Origin: a bacterium | GTDB lineage: Bacteria > ARS69 | Assembly (NCBI GenBank): GCA_025774805.1 | Contig: JALGZR010000022.1 | Span: 1-64,000, forward strand | Reading direction: 5' to 3' | DNA length: 64,000 nucleotides | Shown here: positions 54,625 to 62,651 of the stretch, piece after piece | Numbering within the stretch: position 1 is the stretch's first letter | How the letters are laid out: the number at the start of each line of letters is the position of its first letter | Position numbers and translations under genes: made by a program | The notes under the pieces: model-generated | What the model saw: the letters and a program-made list of their open reading frames with translations, nothing else | Told to the model about the DNA's origin: nothing | The model's database searches: none

Positions 54625-56252
54625 CAGAGACCTCCCCCCCCGGCGGAGTCGACGGAGCGGAACACTTCCCTCTCGGCGACGTCCTTGCGGACCGCGATCA
54701 CGCATCGTCGCCCCCCGCGCCCGGGAAGGGAGAGATCGAGAAGTCGATAGTGGCGTTGCAGCTTCGACCGGTCCCCGTCGGCGACGTACAGCGCCATGCG
54801 GCGCCTCTCTCCCCGTGCCCGCACCTGGGGGCTCCCCAGGATGTAGTGCGGGCGCCGAGCCAGGAGCTCCCCGCTCTCCAAGAGGAGGGAGTGTCCGGGG
54901 CGGCGGTAGGGAGCGGGCTCGTACCGGGTCAGCTCCGGGGCCATCAGGCCGAGCTGGTCGATCGTGGTGAGCTTGGAAAAGTAGGGAACGCACCCCGCCG
55001 CGCTCGTGGCGAGAGTGTCGGTGGGAGCGGCGAGCGCCCGGAGACGGCGTCCCACCCGGCTCCAGTCCTCGACGTAGCGGCGCAGGAGACCGACCGAATC
55101 GAGTCCGCGGCGCGTCCACTCACGCGTGGAGTCGTAGGACGTGGCCCCATTCAGTCCGACGTACGCGGCGAGTCCCAGCACGACGGCGGGTCGGACCCAT
55201 CGAGAACGCCCGGTCTCGCGCACGGCCCCCGTGTGCTCCGACAGCGCCTCTCCGGCGGCGAGAAGGCCGAAGGGAAGAATCGGGACGACGAAGCGATACA
55301 GGTCCATGAAGTCGCCCCCGACGGCGGCGACGTAGGCGAGATAGGGAAGCGTGACCGTCGCGGCGAGCCGGAGGAACGGAGACCGAGTTCCGTCCCCGGA
55401 CCGCCGGAGGAGCGCGAACAGCACGACTCCGGTCGGCAGGTACAGGTGCAGACGGAGAACGGAGAAGGCCACGTAACCCAAACCGATCGGGAGCATCCCC
55501 AGCCCGGGTGTCTTGGCGAGAAACGTGTTCGGAACCGGTCGGCCGAAGTAGAGGAGTCGCCAGACGACGAGAACCGCCAAGGGGACGACCCAGAGCGCGG
55601 CCCAGCCGAGCCAGCGACGGGCGGCGAGACGTCCTCGGAGGACTTCCCGACCGAGAAAGACACCGGAGAGCCCCGCGATCAACGCTCCCTCCGGACGGGT
55701 CAGACAGGAGAGCCCGAGGAGCGCCCCGCTCGCCGTCCGAAGTCGCACCGGAAAGCGTTCCGCCTCCCCCGACTCCACCAGCGTGAGAAGCGCGAGGGAC
55801 ACGAAGGCCGTGAACAGCGACGTCTCCAGCCCGCCCGTGGCCCACGCCGCCCAGCCGGCGTTCCCCGCGATCATCAAGCCGCCGGGCAGGAAGCTCCGGC
55901 TCCGCCGTCTCCGGCGCTCGAGCATCATCCCGAGGGTGGCGATTGCGACCGCGGCCCCCAATCCCGCCGTCCAACGTTCGGGGGGCAAACCCATCCGGAT
56001 GCCCGCGGCGCAGAGCAAGACCCAGAGCGGGCTCGTGAAGCCCTCGACCCGCTCGCCCGCGTTGAAGACCATCCCCTTCCCGTTCGCGAGGTTCTCCGCG
56101 TACCGGTAGGCGATGAACGCGTCGTCACACAGGAAGGAGAGGTAGAGAACGTGGGCCGCCGCGGCCACGAGGACCAGGAGGACGAGCCAGGGCGAGCGAT
56201 CGGGGGACGGCGTCAAGGCGATCTCCCGAGATCCTTTCGAGGGCGGGGGCAC
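54624..56252 (-). CDS. GT-C type multi-pass membrane protein (ArnT-like)
   Basis: 542 residues if read from GTG 56252 (GGAG upstream); TTG 56216 with GGGAG is equally possible and removes 12 residues. The N-terminal helix is followed by FLCDDAFIAYRYAENLANGKG and VEGFTSPLWVLL, a classic GT-C first loop with the catalytic Asp pair, then GGLETSLFTAF, LTRPEGAL and VPNTFLAKTPG. The C-terminal 150 residues are soluble (VPYFSKLTTIDQLGLMAPEL). The sequence matches a widespread family of bacterial cell-envelope glycosyltransferases. ATGA overlap couples it to the downstream GT-C gene. Confidence 0.78.
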   Translation of the reverse strand: MPPPSKGSREIALTPSPDRSPWLVLLVLVAAAAHVLYLSFLCDDAFIAYRYAENLANGKGMVFNAGERVEGFTSPLWVLLCAAGIRMGLPPERWTAGLGAAVAIATLGMMLERRRRRSRSFLPGGLMIAGNAGWAAWATGGLETSLFTAFVSLALLTLVESGEAERFPVRLRTASGALLGLSCLTRPEGALIAGLSGVFLGREVLRGRLAARRWLGWAALWVVPLAVLVVWRLLYFGRPVPNTFLAKTPGLGMLPIGLGYVAFSVLRLHLYLPTGVVLFALLRRSGDGTRSPFLRLAATVTLPYLAYVAAVGGDFMDLYRFVVPILPFGLLAAGEALSEHTGAVRETGRSRWVRPAVVLGLAAYVGLNGATSYDSTREWTRRGLDSVGLLRRYVEDWSRVGRRLRALAAPTDTLATSAAGCVPYFSKLTTIDQLGLMAPELTRYEPAPYRRPGHSLLLESGELLARRPHYILGSPQVRARGERRRMALYVADGDRSKLQRHYRLLDLSLPGRGGRRCVIAVRKDVAEREVFRSVDSAGGGGL

Positions 56253-56314
56253 CGGAGCGCTCCTCAGAATAGCCGACACCGCCCACGCTGTCCGCTTCCG
56301 GCATCTAGCCTGGG

Positions 56315-56911
56315 TCACTGCATGTACGGAAAGCTCTTGATGTACTCCTCCCGGAACTTCTCCCAGAGGATCTCGGGAACGAGGTCCCGAAACGCGTCGT
56401 TCATGCGGGAGAACGAGGTATCGCGGGAGACCGCCTCCGGGGACGGGATCGTCAACCACGTCGTGTCGGGGGCCACGACCCCGAGTCGATAGGCCTCCAC
56501 GAGGGAGACCGTCGATCCTCGCCGCGACCACCAGGGAGAGACCCCTGCGGGAGGAGCGGGTGCGGCCGGCGGAGCGAGCTTCACGGGGGGGAGCTCGGTC
56601 GGAACCGGGGCTTCCCGCGGGGCCCTCGGAGCCTCGACCCGCGGAGGTCTCTTCGGCGGTTCCGGCGCCCACGGGATCGTCGGCTCGACCACCGGGACCT
56701 CGACCTCCGGCGCGAGCGTCTCCGGCCGCGGCATCAACGTCACGGGGATGCTCGGACCGGAGGGAAAGCACCTCGCGATCCATCTCGACTCGACGAAGAT
56801 CAAGAGCCCGATGGCGACGACGTGAAGGGCGATCGAGGCGGCCGCGATCCGTACGAAACGGAGGGGGACCGGACGGGGGAGGGGGTGGGTCTCGGTGGCG
56901 GTCGATGCCAT
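56315..56911 (-). CDS. Membrane-anchored proline-rich protein
   Basis: 198 residues. One N-terminal helix (FVRIAAASIALHVVAIGLLIFV) is followed by a periplasmic Pro/Glu-rich stretch (EVEVPVVEPTIPWAPEPPKR...). The layout resembles TonB-type energy transducers, but I see no TonB C-terminal domain; the last 60 residues (TSFSRMNDAFRDLVPEILWEKF) look helical instead. So a TonB-like spacer protein of unknown job is the safest call. It starts on the stop of the GNAT gene (TGATG). CTAGCCTG lies ten bases beyond its stop. Confidence 0.6.
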   Translation of the reverse strand: MASTATETHPLPRPVPLRFVRIAAASIALHVVAIGLLIFVESRWIARCFPSGPSIPVTLMPRPETLAPEVEVPVVEPTIPWAPEPPKRPPRVEAPRAPREAPVPTELPPVKLAPPAAPAPPAGVSPWWSRRGSTVSLVEAYRLGVVAPDTTWLTIPSPEAVSRDTSFSRMNDAFRDLVPEILWEKFREEYIKSFPYMQ

Positions 56912-57354
56912 CAGTCCAGTCGCCGGAGGAACGCGCGGGCCGTGACGCAGTCGGTGTGGGTGAACTCGCCCGACACCCGCGCCGCGGCCGGAACGTCCTC
57001 GCGGGGGACCTCGCGAAACCCCAGATGCGCGAAGAAGTCGGCGGCGGTCAGGGTGAGGAGGGAGAGGGTCTCCAGACCGCGCTCCCGCGCCCAGGCGACA
57101 CGATTCTCGACGAGCCTCCGTCCGAGACCGGAGCCGCGCTCGTCGACTGCGACGGCGACCGATCGGAGGACACCGTGCCCGCCGTGCGACTCCACTCCGG
57201 CGCAGCCCACCACCCGATCGCCGCGGACCGCGACCACCCAAGCCTCACCGAAGCTCTCGTCGACCCCTTCGAGCAGGAGTCGCTCGGAGACGATCAGATC
57301 CTGAACCGCGCTCCGATCCGACGTGCGCGCGGGGCGCAGACGGGTGACGTTCAT
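56911..57354 (-). CDS. GNAT family N-acetyltransferase
   Basis: 147 residues from ATG 57354. Motif A is seen as LRSVAVAVDERGSGLGRRLVENRVAWARERG, the acetyl-CoA pyrophosphate loop, and the C-terminal LTLTAADFFAHLGFREVPRED is the motif B of the small ArsN2-like GNATs. It would acetylate a small amine in the cytoplasm. It is the first gene of a four-gene minus-strand cluster; its relation to the membrane proteins behind it is unclear. Confidence 0.85.
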   Translation of the reverse strand: MNVTRLRPARTSDRSAVQDLIVSERLLLEGVDESFGEAWVVAVRGDRVVGCAGVESHGGHGVLRSVAVAVDERGSGLGRRLVENRVAWARERGLETLSLLTLTAADFFAHLGFREVPREDVPAAARVSGEFTHTDCVTARAFLRRLD

Positions 57355-57590
57355 CGTCAATCGCCTCCCGGAGGGAACGGGGCAGGACGGTCTCGCCCGT
57401 TCATTCAAGGCCCTCGATCGTCCCGGGTCAATCCCGACTCTGCCGGCACCGGCTCCGCACCGGTGGGGGTGGTGGGGAGCGGCGGCCGACGGTACGGTGG
57501 GGCGACCGGTACCGGAGCGCTCAGTGAGCGCACCAAGGCGTCCGATGGGGCGGTAGGAGCGCGCGGGGCGCTCCGAGAGGATCGCGGGAC
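57355..57590. promoter_or_regulatory. Divergent gap with palindrome upstream of glpD
   Basis: GCGCTCA-G-TGAGCGC at 57517-57531 is a perfect palindrome 60 bases upstream of the glpD start. It is a possible operator for glpD. No clear -10 box was found. Confidence 0.35.
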
Positions 57591-59147
57591 GTGAACCGAG
57601 ACGAGATGAGGAGTCGTGCGCTTCTCGCGGAGGACGCGTGGGAGGTGCTCGTCGTGGGTGGGGGTGCGACCGGTCTCGGAGTCGCCGTCGACGCCGCGTC
57701 CCGCGGGTATCGGACGCTTCTCCTCGAGGCCCGCGACTTCGCTCACGGGACCTCGAGTCGCAGCACGAAGCTGATTCACGGAGGGGTCCGGTATCTTCAA
57801 CAGGGCAACGTGATGCTCGTCCTCGAGGCGCTCAAGGAACGGGCGCTGCTTCGCCGGAACGCCTCCCATCTCGTGCGGGATCTGCCGTTCGTCGTTCCGA
57901 GCTACGACTGGTGGGAGGGTCCGTTCTACGGCATCGGTCTCAAGATCTATGATCTGTTGGGGGGCAAGCACGGGTTCGGTCGCTCGCGGATCCTGACGCG
58001 AGAGGAGACGGTCGAGCGCATTCCCACGCTGGAGACGGAAGGACTGCGGGGCGGGGTCATCTACCGGGATGGTCAGTTCGACGACGCCCGCCTGGCCATC
58101 GACCTCGCGAAGACGGCGGCCCTCCAGGGCGCCGTTCTCCTCAACTACTTCCCGGTCCGGGATCTCCTCCATGAGCGCGGCCTCGTGCGAGGCGTCGTGG
58201 CGGAAGACGGCGAGACCGCCGAGCGGTTCGAGGTCCGGGCCCGAGTCGTCGTCAACGCGACCGGCCCGTTCGCGGACACGATTCGGCGGCGCGACGATCC
58301 CGGAGCCCCCCCGATCGTTCGGCCGAGTCAAGGCGTCCACCTCGTGCTCGACGAGTCCTTTCTTCCGGAGGGACACGCCATCCTCCTGCCGAGCACCGAT
58401 GATGGACGCGTTCTCTTCCTCATTCCCTGGAATCATAGAACCCTCGTGGGGACCACCGAGACCCCCGTGAAGGGGCCGAGCGAGGAGCCCCGTCCATTTC
58501 CGGAGGAGGTCGAGTTCCTCCTGGCCCACGCCAACCGCTACCTCCGTCGGGAGGCGGCGGCCGACGACGTCCGAAGCGCGTTCGCCGGGCTGCGTCCTCT
58601 CGTGGATACCCGCGGGGTTGCCACCGGATCCCTCTCACGTGACCACTCGGTTCACATCGCCCGGTCGGGTCTCGTGACGGTCGTCGGCGGCAAGTGGACG
58701 ACCTACCGGCGGATGGCCGAGGACGCCGTAGATGCGGCGATCGCGGTGGGGGAGTTGGCGCCCGTCCCCTGCGGGACGAGCGACCTGGCGGTGCACGGCC
58801 AGGACGAGGACGCCGACCGCTTCGGAGAGCTGGCCGTCTACGGGGCGTCGGCACCGCGGCTCGCGGCGATGATCGAAGAGGACGCGCGGCTCGCGGAGCC
58901 CATTCACCCCGATCTGCCCGTACCGCTCGTGAGGATAGTGTGGGCGGTCCGACAGGAGATGGCTCGCAGCGTCGAGGACTGCCTCTCCCGCCGGACCCGG
59001 GCCCTTCTCCTCGATGCGGCCGCCAGCGTCGAGGCGGCCCCCCGGGTCGCGTCGACTCTCGCGCGTGAGTTCGGTCGCAACGCCGCTTGGGAGCGCGGAC
59101 AGGTGGAGGCCTTCCGGAGGTTGGCGGAGAGATACCGGGTGCGGTGA
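57591..59147 (+). CDS. glpD: Glycerol-3-phosphate dehydrogenase (FAD-dependent)
   Basis: 518 residues from GTG 57591 (ATG 57606 also possible). FAD-binding GGGATGLG at 23-30 is followed by GTSSRSTKLIHGGVRYLQ, the flavin/substrate signature of GlpD. Later come VVNATGPFADTIRR and PWNHRTLVGTTETP, and the C-terminal helical domain (VVGGKWTTYRRMAEDAVDAA). The enzyme oxidises sn-glycerol-3-phosphate to dihydroxyacetone phosphate and passes electrons to quinone at the inner membrane. Length is normal. No glpF or glpK is adjacent. Confidence 0.93.
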   Translation: MNRDEMRSRALLAEDAWEVLVVGGGATGLGVAVDAASRGYRTLLLEARDFAHGTSSRSTKLIHGGVRYLQQGNVMLVLEALKERALLRRNASHLVRDLPFVVPSYDWWEGPFYGIGLKIYDLLGGKHGFGRSRILTREETVERIPTLETEGLRGGVIYRDGQFDDARLAIDLAKTAALQGAVLLNYFPVRDLLHERGLVRGVVAEDGETAERFEVRARVVVNATGPFADTIRRRDDPGAPPIVRPSQGVHLVLDESFLPEGHAILLPSTDDGRVLFLIPWNHRTLVGTTETPVKGPSEEPRPFPEEVEFLLAHANRYLRREAAADDVRSAFAGLRPLVDTRGVATGSLSRDHSVHIARSGLVTVVGGKWTTYRRMAEDAVDAAIAVGELAPVPCGTSDLAVHGQDEDADRFGELAVYGASAPRLAAMIEEDARLAEPIHPDLPVPLVRIVWAVRQEMARSVEDCLSRRTRALLLDAAASVEAAPRVASTLAREFGRNAAWERGQVEAFRRLAERYRVR

Positions 59148-59252
59148 GGCGGCCCCCCCGGCGATCCGGATCGGAGCTCCGGTCCTTCCCCCGCCGGTGT
59201 GATACCATCCAAGAGTCTCGCCACTCGATCTCCGCCGCCAGGAGGCATCCTC

Positions 59253-61022
59253 ATGCGAGCATACCGACGGTACGCGGTCGCCGCGTCCGTTCTCGTATCG
59301 GCTCTGCTGGTCTTCTCCGGGCTCGGGAGCGCGACCGAGCTCTTGCCGCGCCGGCCGTTCGATCCCGAGCCGCTCGTGATCTCGGACCGGTTCGATCACC
59401 AACTCGTCGTCAAGTTCCGCGATGGAGTGCAGGCACGCGCCCGGGAGGACGGGGCGGTGGAGTCCCTCACGGGCCGGGACCTCGCCGAGGTTCACACGGT
59501 GGCCCACGAGCTCGGGCTGTCCTTTTCTCCTTTGATCGATCTGTCCGAAGAGAAGCTCCGCGGGCTCGAAGACCGCGCGGCGGCGCGCTCCGGACGGGAG
59601 CAACCCGATCTCGCGGGCATGCTCGTCGCCGCGGGGCCCTCGAGCGATTCCGCGCGCCTCCTGGCGGCGGGAGAGGCCCTGCAGGCGCTTCCGGAGGTGG
59701 AGTGGGTCAGTCTGGAGGCGGTCGGGGTCCCGCCTCCCTTCGACATTCCTCCCACGACCCCCGACGTATCCGACGAGCAGGGGTACCTGCTCGGGAATCC
59801 GGGGGCTAATCCGGAGTTCGTCTGGCCTCGGGGGACGAAGGGACAGGGCGTTCGGCTCTCCGACTGCGAGTACGGCTGGAATCCCGACCACGAGGACCTC
59901 AACGAGATCGACCTGCATCTCGAGCCGGGCCAGGTCATCCATCCCGATGTGTACACGAACGGCTGGCACGAGCACGGGACCGCGGTGATCGGCGAGACCT
60001 CCTCCATGCACAACGAGTACGGCTGCCTCGGCATGGCGCCCGACGCGCCCGTCTTCACGTACCCCGAGTGGACCTTGGGTGGCGGCTTCCGGCGGACGGC
60101 GTGCATCACGAACGCGATCGCGAACTCGAGCGTGGGGGACGTGGTGCTCCTCGAGATGCAGGCCTTGGGGGCCGGCGGCGGCTTCGGTCCGGCCGAGCTC
60201 GACCTGTCGGTCTGGACCGCCGTCCAGACGGGGTCCGCCGCGGGCGTGATCGTGGTGGGAGCGGCGGGCAACGGAAACCAGGACCTCGACAGCGCGCCCT
60301 ACGAGCCCTACATGAACCGCGGCGACAGCGGCGCCATCATCGTCGGCGCCGGGTCGTCCAACATCTGGCACATGAAGCTGTCGTTCAGCACGTACGGATC
60401 CCGGGTCAACGTCCACGGGTGGGGAGAGAACGTCTTCACGTTGGGATACGGAGACATTGCCTACGGTGGCTCCGACCCCAATCAGTACTACACCGATACC
60501 TTCGGCGGGACGAGCTCCGCCTCACCGATGGTGGCGTCCGCCTGCGTGCTGATCCAGTCGTTCCAGCTTCTGGTCGACGGGACCCCTCTGAGCCCGGCCA
60601 CGATGCGACAGCTCCTCATCGACACCGGTTGGCCTCAGGGAGGCGGCGGGGGACACATCGGCCCCATGGTGAACATCAAGAAGGCGCTCAAGACTCAGTA
60701 CCCCGGCCTCTCCGCGCCCCTGCCCGAGTCCCGGGCGGACGGTGCCATGATCTCTCATCACAGCTACCCGAATCCGTTCGTCCGGAACGCCTCGATTCGT
60801 TTCGACCTCGGTCGGGAGGAGAGCCTGGAGCTCACGATCCACGATCTGGCGGGACGACGGGTGCGCCGGCTTCTCGACGGGGAGATCTTTCCAGCGGGCA
60901 CCCACTCCGTCCTCTGGGACGGGCGGGATCGATCCGGAGCGCGCGTCCCGGCCGGGGTCTACTTCTACCGTCTCGAGTCGGATCGGTTCCGGGTCTCGGA
61001 TCGGATGATCCGGATGAGGTGA
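59253..61022 (+). CDS. Secreted subtilisin-like (S8) protease with FlgD-like sorting domain
   Basis: 589 residues from ATG 59253 with GGAGG seven bases upstream. Signal peptide about 1-26, then a pro-region (DHQLVVKFRDGVQARARED) of about 130 residues. The S8 triad is complete: Asp204 in RLSDCEYGW, His241 in HEHGTAV and Ser421 in GGTSSASPMV. The catalytic domain is followed by the FlgD-like domain with GARVPAGVYFYRLES, ending RMIRMR. Unlike the C25 proteins in this window, this enzyme should be an active protease, probably surface-displayed or released. A TGTGATACCAT stretch near 59200 could hold its -10. Confidence 0.9.
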   Translation: MRAYRRYAVAASVLVSALLVFSGLGSATELLPRRPFDPEPLVISDRFDHQLVVKFRDGVQARAREDGAVESLTGRDLAEVHTVAHELGLSFSPLIDLSEEKLRGLEDRAAARSGREQPDLAGMLVAAGPSSDSARLLAAGEALQALPEVEWVSLEAVGVPPPFDIPPTTPDVSDEQGYLLGNPGANPEFVWPRGTKGQGVRLSDCEYGWNPDHEDLNEIDLHLEPGQVIHPDVYTNGWHEHGTAVIGETSSMHNEYGCLGMAPDAPVFTYPEWTLGGGFRRTACITNAIANSSVGDVVLLEMQALGAGGGFGPAELDLSVWTAVQTGSAAGVIVVGAAGNGNQDLDSAPYEPYMNRGDSGAIIVGAGSSNIWHMKLSFSTYGSRVNVHGWGENVFTLGYGDIAYGGSDPNQYYTDTFGGTSSASPMVASACVLIQSFQLLVDGTPLSPATMRQLLIDTGWPQGGGGGHIGPMVNIKKALKTQYPGLSAPLPESRADGAMISHHSYPNPFVRNASIRFDLGREESLELTIHDLAGRRVRRLLDGEIFPAGTHSVLWDGRDRSGARVPAGVYFYRLESDRFRVSDRMIRMR

Positions 61023-61051
61023 GGGAGATCCACTTGCGCTAGTCTGCCCGG

Positions 61052-62437
61052 ATGGCTCCCGACGAGACGTCCGCGGCATCGCCGAGACGCGCCGATTTCA
61101 CGGAAGGCCCCATCCTGGAGTCCATCCTCCGGATGGGGCTTCCGTCGATGTTCGGCTTCCTCGTCCAGCACATCTACACGCTCGTCGACATGTACTGGGT
61201 GTCGAACCTCCCCGACGCCGAGGCGAGTGTCGCCGCCGTCACGTTCGTCGGCAACATCCTGTGGGTGCTGTTCTCCTTCAACCAGCTCGTGGGTCCCGGG
61301 TCGGTGGCGATCATCTCGCGACGGTACGGCGAGAAGCGCTACGAGCTCGTCGCGAAGGCCATCCGGGAGGCGGTGCTGCTCAAACTGATCTTCGGGGCGG
61401 TCTTCGGAGTCGCCGGTTTCTTCGCGATCGAGAGCGCGCTCCGGCTCATCGGGGCGCAGGGAGAGGCCCTGACCCTGGGAGTCGCGTACGGCCGCGTGTA
61501 CTCCCTCGGTCTTCCCATCATGTTCGCGACGTACACGATCTTCACCGCGATGCGGGGGGTGGCGAACCCCAACATGGCCTTCCTCCTGATGCTCGTGTCG
61601 AACGTCCTCAACATGATCCTCGATCCTCTGCTTCTCTTCGGCTACCTGGGCTTCCCGGCGATGGGCATCACGGGGGCCGCGGTGGCCTCCGTGATCAGTT
61701 TCACCTTCACCTTCGGCGTCGGAATCGGTCTCTTCCTCACGGGACGCACTCACGTACGACTGGACACGCGCGTGAAGGACGCCGTCTCCCTCGGTTCCAT
61801 GGGAAAGATGGTCCGGATCGGAGTGCCGGCCTGGTTCGGTGATCTCTCGTTCTCCGGGGCCCGGATGGTGGTCATGATCTTCGTCGCGGCGCACGGAACC
61901 TCGGTCGTCGCGGCCTACGGCATCGGGAACCAGATCGTCACGTTCGGAATCATGATCGTCGTGGGCATCGGTCTGGGACTCTCGTCCCTCATCGGACACA
62001 ACGTCGGGGCGGGGAAGATCGCCCGGGCGAAGAAGACCGGAGACGCGGCCACGTGGCTAGGCACCGCGATTCTGACCGCTCTGGGGATCGTCGTCTTCGC
62101 AGGGGCGGAGCCGATCTTGCGCGTCTTCTTCGACTCCCCCGACACCGTGGCGCAGGGGCTCCCCATGCTGCGGATCTTCGCGCTCGGCCTCCCGTTTCTC
62201 GGAGCCTTTATCGTGATGATCGAGATCCACCTCGGCGTCGGACTCAACACTCCGCCGATGATCTGCAACCTGATCCATTCGTGGCTTCTCCAGGTGCTTC
62301 CGATCTGGTGGATCTCGGGTGTCGCGGGGTATCCGGTGATCGCCATCTGGTGGACGATGACCGTCGGGGAGGTCCTCAACTGCGCGGGGTTCTGGGTCTA
62401 CTACCGGCGCGGTCGGTGGCTTCGGCACCGGGTGTGA
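61052..62437 (+). CDS. MATE family efflux transporter
   Basis: 461 residues, about twelve hydrophobic helices, inner membrane. It opens ILESILRMGLPSMFGFLVQHIYTLVDMYWVS and contains FNQLVGPGSVAIISRRYGEKRYE, then the second-half repeat with NQIVTFGIMIVVGIGLGLSSLIGHNVGAGK. This is the duplicated six-helix MATE layout. It exports drugs or metabolites against Na+ or H+. It follows the subtilisin gene by 29 bases but has no strong RBS, so coupling is uncertain. Confidence 0.9.
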   Translation: MAPDETSAASPRRADFTEGPILESILRMGLPSMFGFLVQHIYTLVDMYWVSNLPDAEASVAAVTFVGNILWVLFSFNQLVGPGSVAIISRRYGEKRYELVAKAIREAVLLKLIFGAVFGVAGFFAIESALRLIGAQGEALTLGVAYGRVYSLGLPIMFATYTIFTAMRGVANPNMAFLLMLVSNVLNMILDPLLLFGYLGFPAMGITGAAVASVISFTFTFGVGIGLFLTGRTHVRLDTRVKDAVSLGSMGKMVRIGVPAWFGDLSFSGARMVVMIFVAAHGTSVVAAYGIGNQIVTFGIMIVVGIGLGLSSLIGHNVGAGKIARAKKTGDAATWLGTAILTALGIVVFAGAEPILRVFFDSPDTVAQGLPMLRIFALGLPFLGAFIVMIEIHLGVGLNTPPMICNLIHSWLLQVLPIWWISGVAGYPVIAIWWTMTVGEVLNCAGFWVYYRRGRWLRHRV

Positions 62438-62444
62438 TCGGCGC

Positions 62445-62467
62445 CCGCGGCGGTCTCTCCGCCGCGG
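62445..62467 (+). terminator. Perfect 9-bp GC hairpin after the MATE gene
   Basis: CCGCGGCGG-TCTCT-CCGCCGCGG lies eight bases after the stop. No T-run follows, but position and strength suggest a terminator. Confidence 0.5.
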
Positions 62468-62530
62468 AGCGGAGACGACCCCACGACGGAGCGGGACGCG
62501 GCCAGCCGCGGCCGCCGCGGAGGCGGGTCG

Positions 62531-62547
62531 GGTGAGGGATGCAGGCT
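62531..62547. repeat. Half copy of the palindromic interspersed repeat
   Basis: GGTGAGGGATGCAGGCT matches the right end of the copies at 46032 and 53092. I see no matching left end before it. Confidence 0.4.
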
Positions 62548-62651
62548 GGACCTGCCGCACCCCCTCGGGTATCTTGCTCGCTCCCGTGGTCGGTGACTTC
62601 GCTCTCGTCTCCGACGCTCTCCTCCGGTCGTACCAACCCGCGAGGTACGGA

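Noticed and set aside
62568-62651. Longer GTG start for the acyl-CoA dehydrogenase-like gene
   Set aside because: In frame but without an RBS; ATG 62652 has GAGG at correct spacing.
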